Shown in pieces: positions 16,256 to 25,015 of a stretch of 64,000 bases of DNA. Numbering within the stretch: position 1 is the first letter of the stretch; every line of letters starts with the position of its first letter. The DNA lies in assembly GCA_905480335.1 (NCBI GenBank), contig CAJQPY010000006.1, positions 117,246-181,245 of the forward strand, written 5' to 3'. The notes beneath the pieces are model-generated. The model was not told where the DNA came from. It searched no databases and saw nothing but the letters and a program-made list of their open reading frames with translations. The stretch is from an uncultured Ilumatobacter sp. GTDB lineage: Bacteria > Actinomycetota > Acidimicrobiia > Acidimicrobiales > Ilumatobacteraceae. A program made the translations under genes and the position numbers.

Positions 16256-17658
16256 GCACCACCGAAGAGGTCACTGCTGAGGCCGACGCTTTCGATGAAG
16301 CCCCCGTCTCGACGCCAGATACCCCATCGTATGCGGTCTTCATTCCGAATACAGACGAAGGGGCTCAGCTGCTCAAGCCGCGCAGCCAGACGACGGCGCG
16401 CGAGTTGATGCGTGAAGTCGGATCGGTGCTGCGCATGTCCGAAGCCGAAGCCGCCCAGCTCGGTGAACTGCCCGAAGACCCTGAAGAAGATCAGACGATG
16501 ATCATCAACATGGGGCCCCAGCACCCCTCGACGCACGGTGTGCTGCGCCTAATGCTCGAGATGCGGGGAGAAGAAGTACTGCGCTGTAAGCCGATCATCG
16601 GCTATCTCCACACCGGCATGGAAAAGACCGCCGAGTCGCTCACCTTCATGCAGGGCGGCACCAACGTCACCCGAATGGATTATCTCAGCCCGTTCAACAA
16701 CGAGCTGGTCTTCTCGATGGCAACAGAGACACTACTCGGCGTCACCGACGAGATTCCTGAGCGGGCTGTGTGGATCCGCATGCTGATGTCCGAGCTCAAC
16801 CGGATGTCCAGCCACCTGCTGTTCATGGCCACCAATGGCATGGATTTGGGCGCTGTGTCGATGATGATCTACGGCTGGCGCGAGCGCGAGGAAGTGCTCC
16901 GGTTCTTCCAGGAGGTCACCGGCTTGCGCATGAACCACAACTACATCCGCCCCGGCGGTGTCGCAGCCGATCTGCCTGTCGGCTGGCGTGACGGTGTATT
17001 GCGCCTGCTCGACCTGATCCCGCCGCGCCTCGACGAGTATGACATCTTGATGACCGGCCAGCCGATTTGGCGTGAGCGCCTCCAAGGCGTTGGCGTGATC
17101 ACCCCGAACGAGGCCCTGGCGCTCGGAGCGACCGGCCCGATTGTCCGATCGACCGGGGTCCCCTGGGACCTGCGTCGCGACATGCCGTACCTGAAGTATG
17201 ACGAAATGGAGTTCGACGTGATCGTCGGTTCCTACGGTGATGCGTTCGATCGGTACGCGATCCGCCTCGCCGAGATTCGCGAGTCGATGAAGATCGTACG
17301 CCAGATCCTCGAGGCGATGCCCGAGGGCAACTACAGGATCCAGGACAAGAAAGTTACCCCTCCGCCGCGAGCCCGAATCGACGAGTCGATGGAGGCGTTG
17401 ATCCACCACTTCAAGATCTTCACCGAGGGCTTCAAGGTCCCGGAGGGCGAGGTGTACGTCGGGATTGAGAGCCCTCGCGGCGAAGTTGGCTGCTACATCG
17501 CGAGCGATGGTTCGCCCAACCCGTATCGGATGCACATGCGTGACGCATCATTCACCAACATTCAATGTCTGCCGCACATGATGCGCGGCGGCCTAGTCGC
17601 CGACGCCGTTGCGGTCATCTCGTCGGTCGATCCTGTTCTCGGAGGTGTTGACCGATGA
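16252..17658 (+). CDS. nuoD: NADH-quinone oxidoreductase subunit D
   Basis: NuoD forms much of the quinone-binding cavity with NuoB. Conserved parts include GPQHPSTHGVLR, the HTGMEK motif and ESPRGEVGCYIASDGSPNPYR; the C-terminus reads SSVDPVLGGVDR, as in the family. The first roughly 80 residues are an acidic extension absent from many homologues. At its 3' end a GGAGGT ribosome-binding sequence lies inside the last codons and points to a small overlapping frame, not directly to nuoE. Confidence 0.96.
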   Translation: MSTTEEVTAEADAFDEAPVSTPDTPSYAVFIPNTDEGAQLLKPRSQTTARELMREVGSVLRMSEAEAAQLGELPEDPEEDQTMIINMGPQHPSTHGVLRLMLEMRGEEVLRCKPIIGYLHTGMEKTAESLTFMQGGTNVTRMDYLSPFNNELVFSMATETLLGVTDEIPERAVWIRMLMSELNRMSSHLLFMATNGMDLGAVSMMIYGWREREEVLRFFQEVTGLRMNHNYIRPGGVAADLPVGWRDGVLRLLDLIPPRLDEYDILMTGQPIWRERLQGVGVITPNEALALGATGPIVRSTGVPWDLRRDMPYLKYDEMEFDVIVGSYGDAFDRYAIRLAEIRESMKIVRQILEAMPEGNYRIQDKKVTPPPRARIDESMEALIHHFKIFTEGFKVPEGEVYVGIESPRGEVGCYIASDGSPNPYRMHMRDASFTNIQCLPHMMRGGLVADAVAVISSVDPVLGGVDR

Positions 17659-17714
17659 GTCTTGCCGTGATGCCCATGCCGAAGGCCTGCTGCTCGAAAG
17701 GCGTTGGCCGCTGA
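17655..17714 (+). CDS. Putative 19-residue coupling ORF between nuoD and nuoE
   Basis: A 20-codon frame (peptide MSLAVMPMPKACCSKGVGR) begins in the ATGA overlap with the nuoD stop and ends in a TGATG overlap with the nuoE start. It is in a different frame from both neighbours. A strong GGAGGT lies 8 nt before its ATG, whereas nuoE has no comparable ribosome site of its own. It may therefore be translated to carry ribosomes into nuoE. A sequencing or assembly indel, which would fuse it to NuoE, is the main alternative. Confidence 0.5.
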   Translation: MSLAVMPMPKACCSKGVGR

Positions 17715-18349
17715 TGAGTCGTCTCACCGATCACAACGTTGCGCTTGCTCGTGAGATCATCGTGCGGTATCCGCGCAAGAAGTCAGCGCTGATCCCGCTG
17801 CTTCACCTCAGCCAGGAACAGAACGGGTACGTCACCGATGAGGCGATGCGGCACCTCGCGGAGTTACTCAACCTCACGCCTGCCGAGGTTCTCGGCACGG
17901 CCACGTTCTACGAGATGTTCAAGTTTGAGCCCGTAGGAACGTACGTCATCAATGTCTGTCAGACGATGAGTTGCGCGCTGCTCGGCGCCGGCAAGCTGAT
18001 GCACCACGCTGAAGAGGCGCTCGGGATCAAGGCCGGATCGACGACCGACGACGGCTTGTTCACCCTTGAGCCCGCCGAATGTCAGGCAGCATGCACCGGG
18101 GCGCCCACGCTGCAGGTCAACTACCGGCATCGCTACAACGTCACGACCGACGCTTTCGACGCCCTCATCGATGACCTGCGTAGTGGTGCGCTGAGCAGCG
18201 AGATCCCGCCACATGGCACACTCGGTCGCAACCGCCAGCAGATTCCCGCCGACAAGTTCGTCGGCGCCCCCGACCCCGACGACGTGAGCGAAGGTCCGGC
18301 GTGGGTCCCGGTGCCGTCACCTGCCAACGCGACGGAAGACAAGTCATGA
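17714..18349 (+). CDS. nuoE: NADH-quinone oxidoreductase subunit E
   Basis: NuoE is a thioredoxin-like 2Fe-2S subunit of the NADH-oxidising module. Cluster ligands are visible as CQTMSC and ECQAACTGAP. The ATG at 17714 is chosen because the family alignment begins within a few residues of it (LAREIIVRYPRKKSALIPLL). The C-terminal 50 residues after the 2Fe-2S fold are a polar, proline-rich tail. It overlaps nuoF by four bases. Confidence 0.94.
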   Translation: MSRLTDHNVALAREIIVRYPRKKSALIPLLHLSQEQNGYVTDEAMRHLAELLNLTPAEVLGTATFYEMFKFEPVGTYVINVCQTMSCALLGAGKLMHHAEEALGIKAGSTTDDGLFTLEPAECQAACTGAPTLQVNYRHRYNVTTDAFDALIDDLRSGALSSEIPPHGTLGRNRQQIPADKFVGAPDPDDVSEGPAWVPVPSPANATEDKS

Positions 18350-19755
18350 GCACTGCGATCACCCGCGACTACACACCCGGTTTTTACGAAGGTGACCGGC
18401 CGAAGCTTGTCACGTCCCGATTCGAATACGAAGACAGCTACACCCTCGAACGGTACCTCTCGACCGGCGGCTACGACGGCCTAAAGAAGGCGCTTGAAAT
18501 GGGCCCCGAGGCCATGTCGGGCGAGGTCAAGGCATCGACGCTGCTCGGCCGCGGCGGAGCTGGCTTCCCCGCCGGCGTTAAATGGGGTTTCACCCCACAG
18601 GGCGTGTGGCCCCGGTATCTCGTGGTCAACGGCGACGAATCCGAGCCGGGCACCTACAAGGACCGCCTGCTGATGGAACGCGATCCGCACCAACTCATCG
18701 AGGGGTGCTTGATCGCCTGCTATGCCGCTGGTTTGTCGCAGTGCTTCTTGTACGTCCGCGGTGAGATGGCTGTCGCCCACGAACGCCTTGCCGATGCGCT
18801 TAATGACGGTTACGAGGCGGGCTACATCGGCAAGAACATCATGGGGACCGATTTCAGTGTCGACGTGATCTTGCATTGGGGTGCGGGCGCCTACGTCGTC
18901 GGCGAGGAGACGGCCCTGATTGAGTCGCTCGAAGGTGAGCGCGGCATGCCTCGGCTCAAGCCCCCATACTTCCCGGCGGCGATCGGGCTCTACGGCCAGC
19001 CGACGATCGTCAACAACGTAGAGACGCTCGCCAACCTCCCGTTCATCGCCGCAAATGGTTCGGCCGCCTTTACTGCGATTGGCACTGAGACGTCGCCCGG
19101 TACTCGCATGGTTGCAATTTCGGGCCACGTCAAGCGTCCCGGCGTCTACGAGATCGTGAACGGCACGACCACGTTTCGCGACATCATTTACGGCAACGAG
19201 TTCTGCCAGGGGATTCGGGACGACAACGAGTTAAAGGCGTTTGTGCCTGGTGGAGGGTCGGCTCCATGGTTCGTGTCCGACCAACTCGACATCCCGTTTG
19301 AGGGTCGCGAGGCCAGCGCAGCCGGGTCGATGCTCGGCTCGGGAGCTGTCATGGTCATGGACTCCACGACCGACATCCCTGAGGCGGCGCTGACGCTGAC
19401 CCGGTTCTACGCACACGAGTCGTGCGGCAAGTGCGTGCCCTGCCGTGAAGGCGGAACCTGGTTGCTGCGGATTCTCGAGCGGATCTGCTCCGGTCACGGA
19501 ACGGACGCGGACCTCGACCAGATCCTTGAGGTAGGTCAGTCGATCTGCCCCGGTGAGATGCCGCACGCAGCGTCCGAACGAATTGGTTTGGATGCGACAC
19601 CGTTCCCGTACAAGATGACGACCATCTGCTTCGTCGGTCCCTCCGCGTATGCTCCCCTCCACTCTGCGCTGACGTTGTTCCGCGACGAGTTCGAAGCCAA
19701 GGTGGTCCCCGCACCGAAGCGCATCTCCATTCCCGTTGCAGTGGCAGGCTCATGA
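18346..19755 (+). CDS. nuoF: NADH-quinone oxidoreductase subunit F
   Basis: NuoF binds NADH, FMN and a 4Fe-4S cluster. The glycine-rich nucleotide site GRGGAGFPAGVKWGF and the cluster motif ESCGKCVPCREG are visible, and the fourth cysteine lies in QSICPGEMP. The ATG at 18346 sits in an ATGA overlap with the nuoE stop. The protein has 469 residues, slightly longer than the usual 430-450. Confidence 0.96.
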   Translation: MSTAITRDYTPGFYEGDRPKLVTSRFEYEDSYTLERYLSTGGYDGLKKALEMGPEAMSGEVKASTLLGRGGAGFPAGVKWGFTPQGVWPRYLVVNGDESEPGTYKDRLLMERDPHQLIEGCLIACYAAGLSQCFLYVRGEMAVAHERLADALNDGYEAGYIGKNIMGTDFSVDVILHWGAGAYVVGEETALIESLEGERGMPRLKPPYFPAAIGLYGQPTIVNNVETLANLPFIAANGSAAFTAIGTETSPGTRMVAISGHVKRPGVYEIVNGTTTFRDIIYGNEFCQGIRDDNELKAFVPGGGSAPWFVSDQLDIPFEGREASAAGSMLGSGAVMVMDSTTDIPEAALTLTRFYAHESCGKCVPCREGGTWLLRILERICSGHGTDADLDQILEVGQSICPGEMPHAASERIGLDATPFPYKMTTICFVGPSAYAPLHSALTLFRDEFEAKVVPAPKRISIPVAVAGS

Positions 19756-22187
19756 GCACAGAAGAATCCAGCGTGACCGAACCGGTCGTCGCCGACGGCG
19801 ACGTGTCCGGTGACGTGGTTCTCGACGACGCCGACAGTGCTGTGACCGAGCCGGAGCCTGATCCAGACGTCGTGATGGTTACCCTTAATGGCCGTGAGGT
19901 CGCGGCTCGCACGGGCGAACTTGTCATCGCCGCAGCAGAGCGTCACGACACCTACATCCCGCATTTTTGCTACCACCCGCGGATGAAGTCGGTCGGCATG
20001 TGCCGGCAGTGCCTCGTTGAAGTCGACACCGGTCGCGGTATGCAACTGCAACCCTCGTGCATGATCACAGTCTCGCCCGAGATGAAGATCGACACCGAGT
20101 CGTCGACGGCCAAGCGCGCGCAGGAGGGAATGATCGAGTTGCTCCTGGCGAACCACCCCCTCGATTGTCCGGTGTGCGACAAGGGTGGCGAGTGTCCTCT
20201 CCAGGACCAGGCGTTCAGCCACGGGCCCGGCGAGTCCCGCTACATCGAGGAGAAGCGGCACTACGAGAAGCCGATCCCGATCTCTGACCTCGTGTTGCTC
20301 GACCGTGAACGGTGCATCCTCTGCGATCGTTGCACCCGTTTCGCTGACGAGGTAGCCGGCGACAAGCTCATCCAGTTCACCCAGCGCGGTAACCAAACCC
20401 AGGTGATGACTTTTCACGACGAGCCCTTCGCCTCGTACTTCTCGGGCAACACCGTGCAGATTTGCCCCGTCGGAGCGCTCACCGCAGAGCCCTATCGGTT
20501 TAAAGCTCGTCCGTGGGACCTTGCCGCCGAAGAGTCGACATGCACGTCATGTTCCGTTGGCTGTCGCGTTGTCGTTCAGTCGAGTCGTGACGAGATCCTC
20601 CGCTACCAGGGCGTCGACTCAGACCCGGTCAATCACGGGTGGTTGTGTGACCGGGGCCGGTTTGATTTCGAGGCAGTGAACTCCGAACTCCGCCTTGACG
20701 ATCCGATGGTGAAAACCGATGCCGGGCTCACCGTGACGTCATGGAATGCCGCTCTTACGGCAGCGCAGCAGCTCATCAGTGACGCACTCGGTGCCGGCGG
20801 AGCCGAGGCGATTGGGATACTCGGTGGTGCACGGGGCACCAACGAAGATGCGTTCGCGTGGGCACAACTCGCCGATGCGCTCGGCGTCACGTACCGCGAC
20901 GCCCAAGTAGGTGACGGCTTGCCCGCCTCGATCCTCGGCCTCGACCGGGCGACCATCGACGAGGCGGCGTCCGCGTCGACGATCGTACTTCTTGGCCCTG
21001 ACCTGAAGGAAGAGCTCCCGGTTCTGTACCTGCGCCTCCGCGAGGCCGCAACCAACGGCGGTTCGACCCTGGTCGAGTTCTCGACCGTCGACACGGGCCT
21101 CACGCAATACGCAGCCCACAGCATCCGGTACCAACCCGGGCTCCAGGCTGACGCCGTGTCCGACAATGCCGAGCTACTCGCCGGCGACGGCAGTGTCGTC
21201 GTCGTAGCCGGTCGGTCGAATCTGGCCGAATCACCCGACGAGACCATGGCGGCTCTCGCCGCTGTCCTCGCAGCGAACCCAAACGCAAAGATGCTGCCGG
21301 CGCTGCGTCGCGGCAACGTGGTTGGAGCACTATCGGTCGGGATGGCTCCGGCCGATCCTGATCACGATGGGTTAGCGACGCTCCGTGCCGCTGCCGACGG
21401 AAAGATCGACCTGTTGGTTCTGGTCGGCGCTGATCCGCTCAACGACTGCCCCGACGTCCAGCTCGCCCGTCGAGCGCTTGCCGGTGCCCGACGGATCATC
21501 TCGATCGATACGCACCCGAGCGAGAGCACAAAGCATGCTGACGTGGTGCTCGCTGCTGCCGCCTATGGCGAGAAGCGCGGCACGACCACGAACATCGAAG
21601 GTCGCGTGTCGACGTTGGTCGACAAGGTCACCACAACCGGAACCGCTCGTCCTGACTGGATGATCGCGGCCGAGCTCTCGTTGATGCTCGATCTCGAAGG
21701 TGGACTTGCGCAGGTCACAAGCGTCGAAGAGGTGACTTCGGCGATCGCTGCCCAGGTCCCCGGCTTCTCCGGTGTAACCCTCGAGGCGCTCGCCACCGAC
21801 CGCAACGGCGTGCTCGCCGAGGTGGTTCCGGCGCTGCTTGCTCCCGTCACTCGGCGCGCCGGTCAGCGCAACAGCTACGACCACCGTCTCGTCGTGAGCC
21901 GAAAGCTCTACGATCGAGCCGTTGGTACGGCCATGTCACACTCGATCGCCAAGCTTGCACCCGGTGCGGGCGCGCACCTGCACCCGCTCGACGTCGATGC
22001 GCTCGGAGCCAACTCCGGAAGCGACGTCCAACTGATCGGCGAGCGGGCCACGGCGATTCTGCCTGTCGTCGCCAACAGCGCCGTGCCCCGTGGCATCGTG
22101 TGGGCGCCGTTCAACCAGGGTGGTGCAGTTGAGGATCTGATCGACGGCAACGCTGCCGTCATCGACCTGAAGATTGAGGTGTTGTGA
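19752..22187 (+). CDS. nuoG: NADH-quinone oxidoreductase subunit G
   Basis: NuoG carries several iron-sulfur clusters and a molybdopterin-oxidoreductase-like C-terminal region. The N-terminal 2Fe-2S ligands are in HFCYHPRMKSVGMCRQC, followed by CPVCDKGGECPLQDQ, then CILCDRCTRF, and a further CTSCSVGCRV motif that matches the extra N7-type cluster site of some bacteria. An acidic extension of about 35 residues precedes the ferredoxin domain. The protein is 811 residues, within the family range. It overlaps both neighbours. Confidence 0.95.
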   Translation: MSTEESSVTEPVVADGDVSGDVVLDDADSAVTEPEPDPDVVMVTLNGREVAARTGELVIAAAERHDTYIPHFCYHPRMKSVGMCRQCLVEVDTGRGMQLQPSCMITVSPEMKIDTESSTAKRAQEGMIELLLANHPLDCPVCDKGGECPLQDQAFSHGPGESRYIEEKRHYEKPIPISDLVLLDRERCILCDRCTRFADEVAGDKLIQFTQRGNQTQVMTFHDEPFASYFSGNTVQICPVGALTAEPYRFKARPWDLAAEESTCTSCSVGCRVVVQSSRDEILRYQGVDSDPVNHGWLCDRGRFDFEAVNSELRLDDPMVKTDAGLTVTSWNAALTAAQQLISDALGAGGAEAIGILGGARGTNEDAFAWAQLADALGVTYRDAQVGDGLPASILGLDRATIDEAASASTIVLLGPDLKEELPVLYLRLREAATNGGSTLVEFSTVDTGLTQYAAHSIRYQPGLQADAVSDNAELLAGDGSVVVVAGRSNLAESPDETMAALAAVLAANPNAKMLPALRRGNVVGALSVGMAPADPDHDGLATLRAAADGKIDLLVLVGADPLNDCPDVQLARRALAGARRIISIDTHPSESTKHADVVLAAAAYGEKRGTTTNIEGRVSTLVDKVTTTGTARPDWMIAAELSLMLDLEGGLAQVTSVEEVTSAIAAQVPGFSGVTLEALATDRNGVLAEVVPALLAPVTRRAGQRNSYDHRLVVSRKLYDRAVGTAMSHSIAKLAPGAGAHLHPLDVDALGANSGSDVQLIGERATAILPVVANSAVPRGIVWAPFNQGGAVEDLIDGNAAVIDLKIEVL

Positions 22188-23446
22188 TGACGCTGACTCA
22201 GTCGTCGATTCAGGGCCTCGTGGCGATCGATCCGCTCGGTACCGGCGGTCTACTTTGGACTGCGCTGCTCATTATGATCGTGAAGGTACTGATCATCTTT
22301 GGCGTGAGCCTCGTCGCAACGATGCTGATGATCTGGGCCGAGCGCAAAGTCGTCTCAGGCATGCACAACCGCATCGGCCCGAACAAGGCAGGCCCATTCG
22401 GTCTCCTGCAATCGCTCGCCGATGGCATCAAGGCCTTCTTCAAGGAGACGTTCCGCCCGAGCAAATCCGACCCGTTCGTGTACCGGTTGGCGCCGTATCT
22501 GATGTTCGTCCCGGCGTTTCTGATCTGGTCGGTCCTCCCACTCGGAGGTGATTTCACCAACGGCAACGACGGCATGGTCACCATCTTCGGGCAGGTCACC
22601 CGCGTCCAGCTTGCGGACCCGCCGATCGGAATCCTGCTCGTGCTTGCCATGTCCTCGATCGCCGTTTACGGCGTGATGCTTGCTGGTTGGGCATCAGGCT
22701 CCAAGTACCCTCTGCTCGGCGCCGTGCGCGGTTCTGCCCAGATGATCTCCTACGAGGCGGCACTAGGCCTCAGCCTTGCCGCCGTGCTCCTGTCGAGCGG
22801 CACGCTCAGCACCGCCGGCATCGTCCAGACCCAGAACAGCTTCGCCGACTGGAACCTCGTGGCGACCGGGATTGTGCCGTTCGTAATCTTTCTGATAGCT
22901 ACGACCGCTGAACTCAACCGTCCACCTTTCGACTTGGTTGAAGCCGAACAGGAACTCGTGTCCGGCTTCAACACGGAATACGGCGGCATCAGTTTCGCCC
23001 TCTTTTTCCTCGCAGAATTCATGAACGTCATCACGATGTCCGGTGTCATCGTCACCCTGTTCCTCGGCGGTCCGCAACCGATCGCTGGGATTGACATCCC
23101 GCTCCTTCCCGGCGCGGTTGAGGGCACCGTCTGGTTCGTCCTCAAGCTCCTCGTCTTCCTCTACATGTACATCTGGCTGCGGGCCACGCTGCCCCGTCTG
23201 CGTTACGACCAACTCATGGACCTCGGATGGAAGGTACTGATCCCGGTTGCGCTCGGATGGTTCCTATTGCTCGCCGCCCTCCGTCAGTTCTCGCCGGATG
23301 GCACCGCTGCCGAATCGATCCGGGTGACGGCGATCTGTGTCGTAGTCGGCGCTGCGGCCATCGCATTGTTCATGGCGGCGCTCCGAGTGAGTCAGAAGAA
23401 CCGCGAGCAGATGTCCGAGCCACTGCAGGAAGGGAGCCCCGTCTGA
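22187..23446 (+). CDS. nuoH: NADH-quinone oxidoreductase subunit H
   Basis: NuoH is the membrane subunit that closes the quinone channel at the interface with NuoB and NuoD. The conserved cytosolic loop is visible as [20 protein letters not shown], followed by [11 protein letters not shown] and, later, [18 protein letters not shown]. Multiple membrane helices fill the rest. The ATG overlaps the nuoG stop by one base; a GTG three bases upstream is an equally coupled alternative. Confidence 0.95.
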   Translation: MTLTQSSIQGLVAIDPLGTGGLLWTALLIMIVKVLIIFGVSLVATMLMIWAERKVVSGMHNRIGPNKAGPFGLLQSLADGIKAFFKETFRPSKSDPFVYRLAPYLMFVPAFLIWSVLPLGGDFTNGNDGMVTIFGQVTRVQLADPPIGILLVLAMSSIAVYGVMLAGWASGSKYPLLGAVRGSAQMISYEAALGLSLAAVLLSSGTLSTAGIVQTQNSFADWNLVATGIVPFVIFLIATTAELNRPPFDLVEAEQELVSGFNTEYGGISFALFFLAEFMNVITMSGVIVTLFLGGPQPIAGIDIPLLPGAVEGTVWFVLKLLVFLYMYIWLRATLPRLRYDQLMDLGWKVLIPVALGWFLLLAALRQFSPDGTAAESIRVTAICVVVGAAAIALFMAALRVSQKNREQMSEPLQEGSPV

Positions 23447-24123
23447 TGGGCTACTTCGAAGGGTTCGCCGTCACGATGCGCCAACATCGGCTCTTCGGGG
23501 GCAAGCGCGTCACCACCGAATACTCTGGGGGTCGCAAAGCAAAGAAGCGCAACGAAACGAGCAACGACGTCAAAGGTGACGAGAAGATCGCCAAGCCTGA
23601 ACGACTCCACGGCCGCCATGTGCTGAATCGGTACGAGGACGGCATGGAGAAGTGCATCGGATGCGAGCTGTGCTCGGGCGTGTGCCCTGCGAACTGCATC
23701 CATGTGCGAGGCGCTGACAACGATCCGGTCAACCCGACCTCGCCTGGCGAGCGTTTCGGCTACGTCTACGAGATCAACTACCTCCGATGCATCCACTGTG
23801 ACCTGTGTGTCGAAGCTTGCCCGACCGAGGCGATTACCGAGTCGAAATTGTTCGAGTTCTCGTTCACGAACCGCAAAGACGCGATCTATACGAAGGCCGA
23901 GCTCGTCGTCGACGACGAGGGCAAGCCAAAGCAAATGCCGTGGGAAGACTGGCGCGATGGCGATGACGAGCACACCTCGGGCTGGATGCGCGCCACGTCA
24001 CCGTCCGGCGATGCCGCCTTCGAGGGCGAAGTGGGGTGGAGCAACGAGCTCGGTCACGGAACCCGAGCCCCCGAGCCGTCTCAAACTGAACGAGACGTTT
24101 CTGTCAGAATCGTCGAGCGATGA
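23446..24123 (+). CDS. nuoI: NADH-quinone oxidoreductase subunit I
   Basis: NuoI carries two 4Fe-4S clusters (N6a and N6b) connecting NuoG with NuoB. The motifs [15 protein letters not shown] and [14 protein letters not shown] are complete. ATG at 23446 is chosen over a longer frame because it overlaps the nuoH stop by one base and [14 protein letters not shown] fits the family start. A basic insertion near residues 25-50 ([17 protein letters not shown]) and an acidic C-terminal tail are longer than usual. Confidence 0.95.
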   Translation: MGYFEGFAVTMRQHRLFGGKRVTTEYSGGRKAKKRNETSNDVKGDEKIAKPERLHGRHVLNRYEDGMEKCIGCELCSGVCPANCIHVRGADNDPVNPTSPGERFGYVYEINYLRCIHCDLCVEACPTEAITESKLFEFSFTNRKDAIYTKAELVVDDEGKPKQMPWEDWRDGDDEHTSGWMRATSPSGDAAFEGEVGWSNELGHGTRAPEPSQTERDVSVRIVER

Positions 24124-24704
24124 ATACGACCTTTCTCGAATATGTCGTCTTCTTTGTCGCGTCGTTGATGATGCTCGGCGGAGCCATAGGCGTGATCCTG
24201 TTCAAGAACCCGGTACACGCAGCACTTGGCCTTGTGCTCACGTTGTTCGGCGTGGCGGTGCAGTTCGTCGCCCAGGAGGCTCACTTCCTCGCAGCGGTGC
24301 AGGTGATCGTCTACGCCGGTGCCATTGTGGTGCTTTTCTTGTTCGTGATAATGCTGCTCGGCGTTGACCGCGCCGTCGATCTCTCGATCGAACCGATTCC
24401 GATTCAGCGCCCGCTCGCCGCAGTGATGACCGTCGGTCTGGTGGGGTTGGTTAGCGCTGCGGTCATCAAGGCCGGCGATGCGATCGGGACACTCAACCCC
24501 GGCCTAGGCCTTGACGTTGCCGGTGAAACCACCGCAGACGGTCAGAACATCGTCTCGAATGACGGCAACATCCAGCAACTCGCCCGGAACCTCTACAACG
24601 ATCACGTGCTCGCCTTCCAGCTCACGTCGGTCCTGCTCATCGTCGCCGTTGTCGGAACCGTGCTACTCACTCGCAAATGGCCCAAACAGGGAGCTGCGAC
24701 GTGA
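24120..24704 (+). CDS. nuoJ: NADH-quinone oxidoreductase subunit J
   Basis: NuoJ is a membrane subunit of complex I with five helices; the family features [18 protein letters not shown] and [20 protein letters not shown] are clear. The soluble stretch near residues 130-165 ([13 protein letters not shown]) is an extracytoplasmic loop. It overlaps nuoI (ATGA) and nuoK (GTGA). Confidence 0.94.
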   Translation: MNTTFLEYVVFFVASLMMLGGAIGVILFKNPVHAALGLVLTLFGVAVQFVAQEAHFLAAVQVIVYAGAIVVLFLFVIMLLGVDRAVDLSIEPIPIQRPLAAVMTVGLVGLVSAAVIKAGDAIGTLNPGLGLDVAGETTADGQNIVSNDGNIQQLARNLYNDHVLAFQLTSVLLIVAVVGTVLLTRKWPKQGAAT

Positions 24705-25012
24705 TCGCCGCCGTCGAGCCCACCTGGTATCTGATTGTTTCATCGCTTCTGTTCGGCATCGGCGCATTCGGTCTGCTGGTCCGCCGGAACCCGCTCGTGA
24801 TGTTCATGTGCATCGAGTTAATGTTGAATGCCGCAAACCTGACCTTTGTCGCGTTGGCCACGTCGCTCGGTGACATCAACGGCCAGACGGCCGTCTTCTT
24901 TGTGATGGTGGTTGCAGCGGCCGAAGTCGTTGTCGGGCTTGGCATTCTCGTGTCGATCCTGCGCCGTCGCCCAGGCGCGACTGCCGATGATCTCGCAGAG
25001 TTGAAGGGCTAA
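24701..25012 (+). CDS. nuoK: NADH-quinone oxidoreductase subunit K
   Basis: NuoK is a three-helix antiporter-related subunit with buried glutamates. These are visible in FMCIELMLNAANL and VVAAAEVVVGLG. GTG at 24701, in a GTGA overlap with nuoJ, gives 103 residues, the normal size. A longer frame that starts inside nuoJ would add non-conserved residues and is rejected. Confidence 0.94.
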   Translation: MIAAVEPTWYLIVSSLLFGIGAFGLLVRRNPLVMFMCIELMLNAANLTFVALATSLGDINGQTAVFFVMVVAAAEVVVGLGILVSILRRRPGATADDLAELKG

Positions 25013-25015
25013 CCG

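Noticed and set aside
17609..17713. Longer NuoE start inside nuoD
   Set aside because: The added residues are read from nuoD codons in another frame and are not NuoE-like; ATG 17714 overlaps the small upstream frame.
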